Source of the DNA: Teredinibacter franksiae
GTDB taxonomy: Bacteria > Pseudomonadota > Gammaproteobacteria > Pseudomonadales > Cellvibrionaceae
DNA: 64,000 bases
Assembly: GCF_014218805.1 (NCBI RefSeq)
Contig: NZ_JACJUV010000001.1
Span: forward strand, 3,360,501-3,424,500
Reading direction: 5' to 3'
Shown here: positions 48,817 through 56,999 of the stretch, piece after piece
How positions within the stretch are numbered: the stretch's first letter is position 1
Layout of the letters: the number at the start of each line of letters is the position of its first letter
Notes under the pieces: model-generated
Databases searched by the model: none
Told to the model about the DNA's origin: nothing
The model's input: only the letters and a program-made list of their open reading frames with translations
Program-made: the position numbers and the translations under genes

Positions 48817-49299
48817 ATGAAGCACATTATTTTTTCAATTTTTATGTTGTCGGGCATGGTCGTTGGTGCCGAGATAGAATCCCCTCCACCAGTGAATCTT
48901 TTACTTTTGCCAGAATCGAAGGTTTATGAAGGGCAGCCGACTACTGGGCATCATAGAAGCAAGAAATATTGTTACAACGTAGGTGGCGTTTTTGTGGTTT
49001 TTTCTGAAAATGTTGTGGGAGAAGGGTATTCTTTCCATTCTATATCGCCGGAGTTAAATTGTAGGACCGCATCGAGTAAAGTAAGTACAAGTAACTCCAT
49101 GGGGTTGCGTATAGGGCTAAATGTAGCTAAAGCATCTTCCTTGCTGGGAGTAGAGCTGAATGAGGGGAAAAATGAGATCGTTTGGCTCTATCAGAGGCCA
49201 ATAAACAATCAGGCTTTCTATGATCAAACTATATTGGAAGTATCGGTTGAGAAAGGCGCAATTATTGATCTCTCAGTTTTTAATACAATAACGAATTAA
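48817..49299 (+). CDS. Cassette 39: exported hypothetical protein
   Basis: A 160-residue protein with a signal peptide (MKHIIFSIFMLSGMVVGA) and a beta-rich mature part with two cysteines. It starts 10 bp after attC38. Family not recognised. Confidence 0.74.
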   Translation: MKHIIFSIFMLSGMVVGAEIESPPPVNLLLLPESKVYEGQPTTGHHRSKKYCYNVGGVFVVFSENVVGEGYSFHSISPELNCRTASSKVSTSNSMGLRIGLNVAKASSLLGVELNEGKNEIVWLYQRPINNQAFYDQTILEVSVEKGAIIDLSVFNTITN

Positions 49300-49301
49300 G
49301 C

Positions 49302-49415
49302 GTATAACAAACTCAGCCAGCGGGACCTACGTTCCGGTGTTTGTTTTTGTGCTGGTCGCTACGCTTGCACAAACCCAATCACCTCCACTACGGCCGCTGC
49401 TGCAGGGCGTTATAT
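49302..49415 (+). repeat. attC 39
   Basis: R'' GTATAAC, R' GTTATAT, 114 bp. CGTATAAC complements its cassette start (GTTATACG). Confidence 0.92.
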
Positions 49416-49432
49416 TTGTTCAGGTATTAAAG

Positions 49433-49888
49433 GTGAAAAAAATAATATTATGTGTTCTGCTTTTCAGTCCACTCGCTTTTAGTGACTGGAAAGAAGGCTT
49501 TAATAAGAAAGTATTTATTACCGGTGAAAATGGTTGTTTTGTTTCGATACAAGGAGAGGTGGGTCCCTTAATTCCGTTCTATGCCGCCGCATACAACCAG
49601 AAAGGTTTCAATACCGAGAAAATAGAGAAAGGTATTCGTTCAGCCGTATCGCGAAGTTGTGATATTAACGCTGTCGATAAGGCTGGGATATCTGCATTAA
49701 TCGCCGGAGTGCTATTTAATCAGCCGGACTTGGTGAGACTTGTTATTGGCTTAGGAGCAAATCCTAGAACTGCGGTGGAGAGACCTTCCAAGTTTGCAGG
49801 TTTAGATTCACTAGGAGTAATAGGCCAGTTAAAACGAAAGAATATTGACCGCCGAGATGTGGAAAGTATTATTCGGGGGAAAATATAA
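49433..49888 (+). CDS. Cassette 40: exported protein with an ankyrin-like repeat
   Basis: A 151-residue protein if started at GTG 49433, which opens a signal peptide (KKIILCVLLFSPLAFS). The second half contains one ankyrin-like unit (DINAVDKAGISALIAGVLF followed by QPDLVRLVIGLGANP). The upstream-open frame comes from attC39. The GTG has only a weak ribosome site. Confidence 0.68.
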   Translation: MKKIILCVLLFSPLAFSDWKEGFNKKVFITGENGCFVSIQGEVGPLIPFYAAAYNQKGFNTEKIEKGIRSAVSRSCDINAVDKAGISALIAGVLFNQPDLVRLVIGLGANPRTAVERPSKFAGLDSLGVIGQLKRKNIDRRDVESIIRGKI

Positions 49889-49938
49889 CCAGGCTATCAA
49901 GCAGACCTCCATTACGGCTGCTTATAGCAGCGTTAGCT
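49883..49938 (+). repeat. attC 40, short
   Basis: R'' ATATAAC, R' GTTAGCT, only 56 bp. R'' complements its cassette start (GTTATAT), so it is a true but minimal site. Confidence 0.85.
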
Positions 49939-49942
49939 ATCC

Positions 49943-50632
49943 ATGGACGAAATTATGAAGTCAATTGAAGAAACATATATAGAGTTAGAGAAACATTTAA
50001 GAGAAGCTTCCGTTGCAGAAATAGGCGGTTTTCGTCCGCCAGAAGACAAATTGACTTCCTGGTTCGGAGGCCCTGGTTTTGGGTTGGATGGTGAAACACT
50101 ACCTACTTACAATGGTGGGGATATGTTTTGCTTGCTCCAGGTTAAGGTATCAGAATTGCCTGTTATTCCTCCAGAATTAGAAGGAACAGAATTTCTTATC
50201 GTATTTACAAATCGTGAAGAATTCCCTTTTGACAAAAAACATGGTGATGGCTGGGAAATCAGAGAATACTCTTCTTTAGAGGAGCTAAAAATGTTTCCCA
50301 AATCAAGCGAGAAGGAGGTCGTCAAGGCCTTTCCCATAAGATGGAAGAAAGTTATGGATGACTCACCTGATTGGGAAAATTCATGGGACCTAGTTGATAT
50401 GACTCCTATCAATGAAGCCGATGATGAAAGATTTTTCTATGAATATAATCGTTATTCAGGTACAAAATTTGGAGGGTTTCCAAATTGCATTCAGCATGGT
50501 CATGATTTAGAAGGTTTTGTGTTTCAAATAGGTAGTGAAGAAAAACCCAACTGGATGTGGGCTGATAATGGAATTGCATATTTTAATAAAACTGATGCGG
50601 GTGAATGGGCGTTTAATTGTCAGTTCTATTAA
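49943..50632 (+). CDS. Cassette 41: YwqG-like (DUF1963) protein
   Basis: A 229-residue soluble acidic protein. GDMFCLLQVKVSEL, FLIVFTN and TKFGGFPNCIQ with a closing WMWADNGIAYFN fit the YwqG/DUF1963 fold pattern (the K-x-G-G-x-P motif is the best marker). The family is uncharacterised and often linked to toxin-immunity neighbourhoods. It starts 5 bp after attC40. Confidence 0.75.
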   Translation: MDEIMKSIEETYIELEKHLREASVAEIGGFRPPEDKLTSWFGGPGFGLDGETLPTYNGGDMFCLLQVKVSELPVIPPELEGTEFLIVFTNREEFPFDKKHGDGWEIREYSSLEELKMFPKSSEKEVVKAFPIRWKKVMDDSPDWENSWDLVDMTPINEADDERFFYEYNRYSGTKFGGFPNCIQHGHDLEGFVFQIGSEEKPNWMWADNGIAYFNKTDAGEWAFNCQFY

Positions 50633-50636
50633 TATT

Positions 50637-50761
50637 AGCTAACAAGCGCATCAAGGCTCGCCACTTCGTGGCTGGACCTCCACTGCGTTGATTGTTTTGT
50701 GGTTTAACGCTTACGCTACCACAAAACAATCAACTACGTTACGGCCCCTTATGCGGGCGTT
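50637..50761 (+). repeat. attC 41, interrupted in R' by an IS
   Basis: R'' AGCTAAC; R' is cut after GTT by the IS1182-like element and resumes at 52557 as CGTTAGAA. TTAGCTAAC complements its cassette start (GTTAGCTA). Confidence 0.9.
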
Positions 50762-52556
50762 CAGGCTGTAGAAAAATAGATCTCTTTCGGGATCTAGGCC
50801 GATTTTCATAGTAAAATGTCACTTCAGCAGTTTACTGAGGCGGATATGGCCAACTTCATCGATACAAATATAAATCAAACCGTTTTTCTGGATATCAATT
50901 TCCTTGACCAGCTCGGTACAGATAATTTTGATTTCTATATGTATACTCTTCTGAATACAGACAAAATTATTGATGGTTTCCTCAGTCGATATAAAAATAG
51001 TAATGTTGGCCGCAAGGCCTACCCTCCTGAGCTTCTCCTTCGCGTTATCTTTAGTGCCTATTATCGAGGAATCACCTCCAGTCGAGTGATTGCTAAGCTA
51101 TGCACAACTGATTTGACCTTCATGGCCCTGGCTGTTGGTACCACGCCACACTTTACAACTATTGCAAATTTCGTCTCAGGTAACTGTGAGGCAATTAAGG
51201 AGTTGTTTCACAAGATTCTACTCATTTGCGATGAGAGTGGTTTAATTGGTAAGGAGCATTTTGCTATTGACGGATGTAAGCTTCCTACCGATGCTTCCAA
51301 GCAATGGAGTGGAACCCATCCTGAGCTGGAAAAGAAGTCCACCAAGATGCGTGCTAGAGCCGAAAGAATCGTGGATAAGCACCTGGAATCGGACTCTACA
51401 AAGAGTGATCAAAGCGGCCATTATAAAAAGGATATGCAAACTGTAGAAACCTTGCTAAAGGCAGCCGATAAAATTGATGGTTTTCTGGCTGAGAATGAAC
51501 CTCGTATAGGGCATTCAAAAAGTAAGAAAGAGGTACAGAGTAACATCACGGATAATGAGTCGTGTATAATGACCACTAGTAAAGGCACAATTCAAGGAAT
51601 GGCTTGTGTGACTGCTGCGGACGAGAAGCATCAGATTATTATTGAAGCAAGAGCCTTTGGTGTCGGTCAAGAACAGATTACGTTGAAACCGATGGTCGAG
51701 AGTATTAAAGACAAATTTGAAGAAGATGTATTTTCCGCTGGATGTGTATTAACAGCTGATACAGGATATTGTAGTGAAGGTAACCTACAGTTTTTACACG
51801 ATGAGAATATTAAATCTGTCATACCAGACAATCAATTTAGAATGAGAGACCCGGTTTATTCCGACTCAGAAACGTTTAAAGCGCACAAGAAAAAACGGCA
51901 GGAAACCAGAACAGATAACAAAAAAACAAGAGACGTCTTTCCGGGTAGCGAGTTTGTAATTGATTTTGTTAAGAAGGAAGCTGTGTGTCCTAATGGTAAA
52001 GAGATGATCTATTTGGGTGATGATTTCGAAACTAAAAGTGGACCCCACATTCGATTCCGAGGTTATTTGAAAGACTGCCGAGAATGCCCATTGCAAGAGC
52101 AATGTATGCAGAAAGAAGTCAAAAGTTAGGGGCGACAAATATCAGTTTTAATCGAATCGAAAAGAAGAGTGACACAGTTAGATAAAATGAAAAAGATCAT
52201 CGATAGTGATGATGGTAAAAAAATGTATAGCAAGCGAATGTATACAATCGAACCGGTATTTGGAAATATTTGTAGCAACAAAGGTTTAGACAAATTGAGC
52301 TTGCGAGGGGAAAGCAAGGTGACGGCGCAATGGCAGTTGTATTGTATGGTACATAATGCCGAGAAGTTATGGAGGTATGCCTCATAGAGGGGTAGAAAGG
52401 GCCAAATGGCGCCCTATATGGCAATGTTCGATCATTTGTCGATCAGGCAATGTAAAGATTAGCTAGATTCATAATTGTGGTCATATAATGAACGCCTCAG
52501 AAAACAATTCAGAGGCGCAAAAAAGTGACGGTCAAACCCGAAATTTTCTACAGCCT
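50762..52556 (+). mobile_element. IS1182-like element, copy 1, inserted in an attC R' box
   Basis: About 1.8 kb with terminal inverted repeats AGGCTGTAGAAAA (50763-50775) and its complement (52544-52556). CGTT is repeated on both flanks (50758-50761 and 52557-52560). Removing the element restores GGGCGTTAGAAAA, a normal R' box followed by the next cassette. Confidence 0.88.
50816..52387 (+). pseudogene. IS1182-family transposase with an in-frame amber stop
   Basis: The first 437 codons (to TAG at 52127-52129) carry the N-terminal region (QTVFLDINFLDQ, AYPPELLLRVIFSAYYRG) and the DDE core (FAIDGCKLP, LTADTGYCSE). The same frame continues after the TAG through GRQISVL to TIEPVFGNICSNKGLDKLSLRG and AQWQLYCMVHN, the conserved C-terminus of this family. 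A single base change therefore splits the gene; no frameshift is needed. It is inactive unless the stop is read through. Confidence 0.88.
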
Positions 52557-52590
52557 CGTTAGAAAATAATTACCTGGAGATATTAAACGT

Positions 52591-53040
52591 ATGTATAAAA
52601 TTGTTGGAATTGTAGTCTTGTTGGTTGTTGGCTATCTTTTGTTTTTTCGGGAGTCATTACCAGAAGTAATATACTTTAACGGAAATGAATACGGTTCAAG
52701 ACAGCTTGACCGCTCAAATGATAGCAATAGCAAGATATATAAATACTTCAGCCGCAGTGTTTCAAATAATGACTATATATCCGTTTTATATCCTGATTCA
52801 GGTACTGGCAGTCCGAGTGAGTGGTCAAACATGTTTGCTAAGCATTTTGAAAGGCAGGGGTTCATATTTTCTGATAATGGTGTAAATAAGATTGGAGTTA
52901 ATAAAACTGTAAAGATATACATGCTGCCGTCCTCCGAGAAGAATGTCGTATTTATGTATGTGTTGGAGAATATTGAAAATTCAAAACACTTAGATGAATC
53001 GAAAGTTTTCGATCATTTAGAGGCTGTCCTCTTAGACTAA
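52591..53040 (+). CDS. Cassette 42: protein with N-terminal membrane anchor
   Basis: A 149-residue protein with one N-terminal hydrophobic segment (MYKIVGIVVLLVVGYLLFF) and a soluble, probably periplasmic remainder. GGAGA lies upstream. Its cassette start (GTTAGAAA at 52558) is the perfect complement of the attC42 R''. Family not recognised. Confidence 0.74.
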   Translation: MYKIVGIVVLLVVGYLLFFRESLPEVIYFNGNEYGSRQLDRSNDSNSKIYKYFSRSVSNNDYISVLYPDSGTGSPSEWSNMFAKHFERQGFIFSDNGVNKIGVNKTVKIYMLPSSEKNVVFMYVLENIENSKHLDESKVFDHLEAVLLD

Positions 53041-53071
53041 CGCATTTTTTTGTTCGGGTGAGTAGGGCGCT

Positions 53072-53199
53072 TTCTAACAAGGCCATGCAGCATCAGCCAC
53101 TGCGTGGCTTGGACAGCCTAGCCGTCGCTCGCTTTGTGCATGGCTACGCCATCTTTACACAAAACAATCAACAACTAGTCTGCCGCTGATGGCGGCGTT
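53072..53199 (+). repeat. attC 42, last site of the array
   Basis: R'' TTCTAAC; R' is cut after GTT at 53199 by the second IS1182-like copy, at exactly the same position as in attC 41. About 128 bp. Confidence 0.9.
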
Positions 53200-53484
53200 C
53201 AGGCTGTAGAAAAATAGATCTCCTTCGGGATTTAGGCCGACTTTCATAGTAAAATGTCACTTCAGCAGTTTACTGAGGCGGATATGGCCAACTTCATCGA
53301 TACAAATATAAATCAAACCGTTTTTCTGGATATCAATTTCCTTGACCAGCACGGTACAGATAATTTTGATTTCTATATGTATACTCTTCTGAATACAGAC
53401 AAAATTATTGATGATTTCCTCAGTCGATATAAAAATAGTAATGTTGGCCGCAAGGCCTACCCTCCTGAGCTTCTCCTTCGCGTT
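53200..53484 (+). mobile_element. IS1182-like element, copy 2, left fragment
   Basis: The first 285 bp of the same element as 50762-52556, with a few substitutions, including the terminal repeat AGGCTGTAGAAAA. It stops abruptly after GCGTT at 53480-53484; the rest and the right end are gone. Confidence 0.9.
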
Positions 53485-53532
53485 GATGACGGAGCAATGC
53501 GAGACTGCGCCGTGCCTTTTACGCCTAAATAA
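53254..53532 (+). pseudogene. Truncated IS1182-family transposase
   Basis: The first 77 codons match the transposase at 50816, apart from two substitutions (QLGTD to QHGTD, DGFLS to DDFLS). Then the frame continues into unrelated sequence (DDGAMRDCAVPFTPK) and stops. It is not functional. Confidence 0.88.
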
Positions 53533-53663
53533 CATTCGGTAGAGATTGAACTCGTGTAATGAAAAATCAGGAATGAATTTTCTTGAGGCGAGTGAGAAGC
53601 TCTGGGTTACAAAAAAAGGTACCACGGCTTAATCGTGGTGCACTCAATTCTGGAACCCGGGTA
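53485..53663. other. Unassigned spacer between array and IS nest
   Basis: No gene. A small hairpin CCACG-gcttaat-CGTGG lies near 53622-53641. The sequence up to 53671 continues directly into 62570 when the IS66 nest is removed, so it is the original downstream flank of the pectate lyase gene. Confidence 0.6.
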
Positions 53664-53671
53664 TGTAAATA

Positions 53672-53764
53672 GTAAGCGCCCGTTAACCCGGGTAATACCC
53701 AGCCAACAATCATCAGCTCATAATGGCCCCCCCTAACCAAGGAGTCCATTATGGAAAAACAAAC
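53672..53764 (+). repeat. Duplicated 93-bp left end of IS66-A
   Basis: Repeats the first 93 bp of the element starting at 53765, with one difference near position 11 (CCCG versus CCCA). The 8-bp target duplicate TGTAAATA at 53664-53671 abuts this copy, not the inner one. Confidence 0.85.
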
Positions 53765-53843
53765 GTAAGCGCCCATTAACCCGGGTAATACCCAGCCAAC
53801 AATCATCAGCTCATAATGGCCCCCCCTAACCAAGGAGTCCATT

Positions 53844-54164
53844 ATGGAAAAACAAACGCGTACCCCCCCAATTGACTGGCGGGTCGAACTCAAAGCATGG
53901 CGAGAATCTGGTTTACCACTTTCTCAATTTTGCCGAGAGCAAGGCTTGGTCGCTCACCAGCTGTCATACTACAAACGCAAGTATGAACCCCAAGCACTTA
54001 GCCCAGATGCGCAATCAACAGGCTTTAGCCAAGTTAGTGTTTTGAGCACCAATGCCATCGGCGCTGAATGTTTAAGTTTACGCCTGGCCAGCGGACATAC
54101 AATCGAAGGGATAAGCACACAAACCTTACCGCTAGTGAGCGCATTAATGTGCACGCTACAATGA
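53844..54164 (+). CDS. tnpA: IS66-A accessory protein TnpA
   Basis: A 106-residue IS66 orf1-type protein, probably DNA-binding through a helix-turn-helix (WRESGLPLSQFCREQGLVAHQ). Identical in sequence to the copy in IS66-B. Its stop overlaps the tnpB start (ATGA). Confidence 0.88.
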   Translation: MEKQTRTPPIDWRVELKAWRESGLPLSQFCREQGLVAHQLSYYKRKYEPQALSPDAQSTGFSQVSVLSTNAIGAECLSLRLASGHTIEGISTQTLPLVSALMCTLQ

Positions 54165-54316
54165 ACGAAGTAATGCGACCCTCGCGGTCGCTACCCGTTA
54201 TCTACCTTTATCGAAAGCCTGTAGACTTCAGGAAATCGTTTAATGGACTCAGTGCCATTGTTGAGCGGGAGCTGGGGCATAACGTATTTGAAGGGCGCCT
54301 TTATGGCTTTACCAAC
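54161..54316 (+). pseudogene. tnpB: IS66-A TnpB, 5' part
   Basis: Starts MNEVMRPSRSLPVIYLYRKP and contains the IS66 orf2 signature PVDFRKSFNGLSAIV. Cut after 52 codons by IS66-II; the rest is at 59066-59275. Confidence 0.9.
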
Positions 54317-54332
54317 GTAAGCGCCAATCCGA

Positions 54333-54550
54333 CTACAGGCTTGTATTCCAAGGCAGTAAGGCCTCAACCTGTTCGACACTTTGAGCGTTTGGAAGCTCTC
54401 TAAAAACCTGTACGAGGTAGTCATACACATTTAGCTCATTCGCCTTGGCGGTTTCGATCAAACTATAAAGGTTGGCGCTAGCTTTGGCGCCCGCTTGGCT
54501 TTTGCTGAACATCCAATTCTTTCGACCAATTGTAAACGGACGTATTGATC
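54333..54550 (-). pseudogene. tnpC: IS66-II transposase TnpC, C-terminal part
   Basis: Encodes RPFTIGRKNWMFSKSQAGA, then SLIETAKANELN and ALLPWNTSL before the stop: the conserved end of IS66 transposases. Joined to 57000-58319 after removing IS66-B and one copy of the duplication, it gives one 509-residue frame. Confidence 0.9.
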
Positions 54551-54565
54551 GTAAGCGCCCATTAA

Positions 54566-56203
54566 CTAGGGTGTCTTGACATCCTTACATTTAAAATTCC
54601 ACGGCAATAATTTTTCAAGATCCTCCATCGTCTCTGCGTAAGGCAATTTTTTCAACATATCCTTAAAATAACCATAAGGCTCAAGCCCATTCGCTTTTGC
54701 CGTTTCAATTAAACTGTAGTAAATCGCGCTGGCATTTGCCCCTTTCGGAGTATCACTAAAAAGCCAATTACGTCGACCAACACAAAAAGGTCGTATGGCG
54801 TTTTCCGCTAGAATATTGCTGATGGGGATTTCCCCCTGCTCGCAGTATAAGGTCAGCTTTTCCCACTGGTTTAAGGTGTAGCTAATAGCTTTCCACGTTA
54901 ATCCTTCTTTTGATACCCGACTTTCATTTTTTTCTAGCCAAGTTTTTAGTGTGTTGAGTAAAGGGACGCTTTCCTGCTGTCGGGTTTGGATTTTTTCTTC
55001 GGCTGTTTTGCCTTGTATCTGGCGCTCAACCAGATAAAGCTTGTTGATAAGCGATAATCCCATGCGGGCCTTGCTGGGAGCTCTCGATTTTGCGTTAGCT
55101 TTTAAATCTTTGCTTGCTGCTTTTTCGGCTTCGTCAAACTTGCGGCGTGCATGATCCCAGCACCCAGCATGTTGGAGTTTCTGCTTTTTCACCACAGCAT
55201 TGTAGCCAGCATAACCATCAGTTTGCAGAGCGCCATTAAACCCTTCTAACAGGCGCAACGGCACATCCTTACTTCGAGATGGATCATACTCAAACAAAAC
55301 ACTGGGATGATCTGGAGGCCCTCCACGGGTTAACCACATCCACTTGTCACTGGTTGCGCTCCGACCGGGTTCTTTGAGCACCTGAACGCGGGTCTCATCG
55401 GCTTGTATAAGATCACCATTCCATTGATGCTCTCGCATTAGCTTGATTAGCGGAGCAAGCTGTAACGATAAACGTATTAGCCAATTGGCCAGTGTAGTGC
55501 GTGTAACACTGCCACCATAGCGCCCCAAAATGCCTTCTAAACGATAGAGTGGCAACGCATCCATGTATTTAGCAGTAATGATGTAGGCCAATGTGTTGGT
55601 GCTGGCAACAGCTTTCGGTAGCGGGTGTTTAGGTAAGGGGGCAGAAACAATTCTACGCTTATTTTCTCCGCCAATATTTTTATCTTCGTCGTCGATAAAA
55701 ATCGCTTTTTCTTGCATCAGTTCAATCACTTGAACCTGTGCCGGGATAATATCCAGCTCTTCTTTAACTTTGACAAAGTAGGTGTCGATAGCGCCGTCTT
55801 TTGCCTCATCACTGAGTTCAATGCGGTGCTGAACACGCGGTATAGTGGGATTTAGCCCTTTGCGGCCCGAGGGCTTTTTCTTCTTGGGCTCATCATCGGC
55901 TTCCTGCTCAACCTCTATGGCTTCTGCTTCATCAAACATCCCCAGCTGATTAGGCTGTTGCTCGCTACTGCGGCCATACAGTTTTTGTTTTTGTTGCCGA
56001 AGCAGCTCTTCCAGTACGGCAATTCGAGCTTTTTGCGACTGTATGACTTGAGTTTTTTTGCCAATGACCTGATCTTTTTCGTCAAGTAGATTTTCTTTTT
56101 GTTCGAGCTGCGTATTTTTTTCCAGCAGCAGATCGCGCCACGAACCTTCATCAAAAGTGGAGTCGCTATCGCTTACATTCTGAGTATTTGGAGGTGAAGT
56201 CAT
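54566..56203 (-). CDS. tnpC: IS66-B transposase TnpC
   Basis: A 545-residue IS66 transposase. A coiled-coil N-terminus (EKNTQLEQKENLLDEKDQVI) and a basic GRKGLNPTIPR segment precede the DDE core: QADETRVQVLKEPG, GYAGYNAVV and NILAENAIRPFCVGRRNW. Intact; it differs from the IS66-A copy at only a few residues (EK versus EE, DHPSV versus DQPSV, SKD versus SKE). Confidence 0.95.
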   Translation of the reverse strand: MTSPPNTQNVSDSDSTFDEGSWRDLLLEKNTQLEQKENLLDEKDQVIGKKTQVIQSQKARIAVLEELLRQQKQKLYGRSSEQQPNQLGMFDEAEAIEVEQEADDEPKKKKPSGRKGLNPTIPRVQHRIELSDEAKDGAIDTYFVKVKEELDIIPAQVQVIELMQEKAIFIDDEDKNIGGENKRRIVSAPLPKHPLPKAVASTNTLAYIITAKYMDALPLYRLEGILGRYGGSVTRTTLANWLIRLSLQLAPLIKLMREHQWNGDLIQADETRVQVLKEPGRSATSDKWMWLTRGGPPDHPSVLFEYDPSRSKDVPLRLLEGFNGALQTDGYAGYNAVVKKQKLQHAGCWDHARRKFDEAEKAASKDLKANAKSRAPSKARMGLSLINKLYLVERQIQGKTAEEKIQTRQQESVPLLNTLKTWLEKNESRVSKEGLTWKAISYTLNQWEKLTLYCEQGEIPISNILAENAIRPFCVGRRNWLFSDTPKGANASAIYYSLIETAKANGLEPYGYFKDMLKKLPYAETMEDLEKLLPWNFKCKDVKTP

Positions 56204-56237
56204 GGCGTGGATTATACCAAATTATCCCCCGCTATTT

Positions 56238-56603
56238 TTAAAATACTGTTTCGTAATGCAGTTTTTTATGGGGTTTCATCGCGCTCAGATCATAGCCATC
56301 CAGCAGCCAATTTAATTGTTGTCCGCTGAGGGTGATAATGTCATCCCCCTGCCTAGGCCACTTGAATTTTTCTTCGGCTAAGCTCTTGTAATACAGGACA
56401 AAACCGTTTCTTTCCCAAAATAGGCATTTGATTTTGTTGCGGCGCTTGTTGGTAAAGCCATAAAGGCGCCCTTCAAATACGTTATGCCCCAGCTCCCGCT
56501 CAACAATGGCACTGAGTCCATTAAACGATTTCCTGAAGTCTACAGGCTTTCGATAAAGGTAGATAACGGGTAGCGACCGCGAGGGTCGCATTACTTCGTT
56601 CAT
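56238..56603 (-). CDS. tnpB: IS66-B accessory protein TnpB
   Basis: A 121-residue IS66 orf2 protein (PVDFRKSFNGLSAIVEREL, CLFWERNGFVLYYK, KFKWPRQGD). The start ATG at 56603 overlaps the tnpA stop; the frame open upstream to 56696 is not needed. Confidence 0.93.
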   Translation of the reverse strand: MNEVMRPSRSLPVIYLYRKPVDFRKSFNGLSAIVERELGHNVFEGRLYGFTNKRRNKIKCLFWERNGFVLYYKSLAEEKFKWPRQGDDIITLSGQQLNWLLDGYDLSAMKPHKKLHYETVF

Positions 56604-56920
56604 TGTAGCGTGCACATTAATGCGCTCACTAGCGGTAAGGTTTGTGTGCTTATCCCTTCGATTGTATGTCCGCTGGCCAGGCGTAAACTTAAACATTCAG
56701 CGCCGATGGCATTGGTGCTCAAAACACTAACTTGGCTAAAGCCTGTTGATTGCGCATCTGGGCTAAGTGCTTGGGGTTCATACTTGCGTTTGTAGTATGA
56801 CAGCTGGTGAGCGACCAAGCCTTGCTCTCGGCAAAATTGAGAAAGTGGTAAACCAGATTCTCGCCATGCTTTGAGTTCGACCCGCCAGTCAATTGGGGGG
56901 GTACGCGTTTGTTTTTCCAT
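56600..56920 (-). CDS. tnpA: IS66-B accessory protein TnpA
   Basis: A 106-residue IS66 orf1-type protein with the same sequence as at 53844. An AAGGAG ribosome site lies just upstream of the start. Confidence 0.9.
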   Translation of the reverse strand: MEKQTRTPPIDWRVELKAWRESGLPLSQFCREQGLVAHQLSYYKRKYEPQALSPDAQSTGFSQVSVLSTNAIGAECLSLRLASGHTIEGISTQTLPLVSALMCTLQ

Positions 56921-56999
56921 AATGGACTCCTTGGTTAGGGGGGGCCATTATGAGCTGATGATTGTTGGCTGGGTATTACCCGGGTTAATGGGCGCTTAC

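Larger units (their letters stand above)
54551..56999 (-). mobile_element. IS66-B, complete copy nested in IS66-II
   Basis: 2449 bp, ends GTAAGCGCCCATTAAC and its complement, flanked by TATTGATC on both sides (54543-54550 and 57000-57007). All three genes are intact, so it is probably the active source copy. Nearly identical to IS66-A. Confidence 0.95.

Noticed and set aside
27600-53200. CRISPR array as an explanation of the regular repeats
   Set aside because: Repeats are 85-130 bp, imperfect, hairpin-forming and spaced by genes; there are no short identical repeats with unique spacers and no cas genes.
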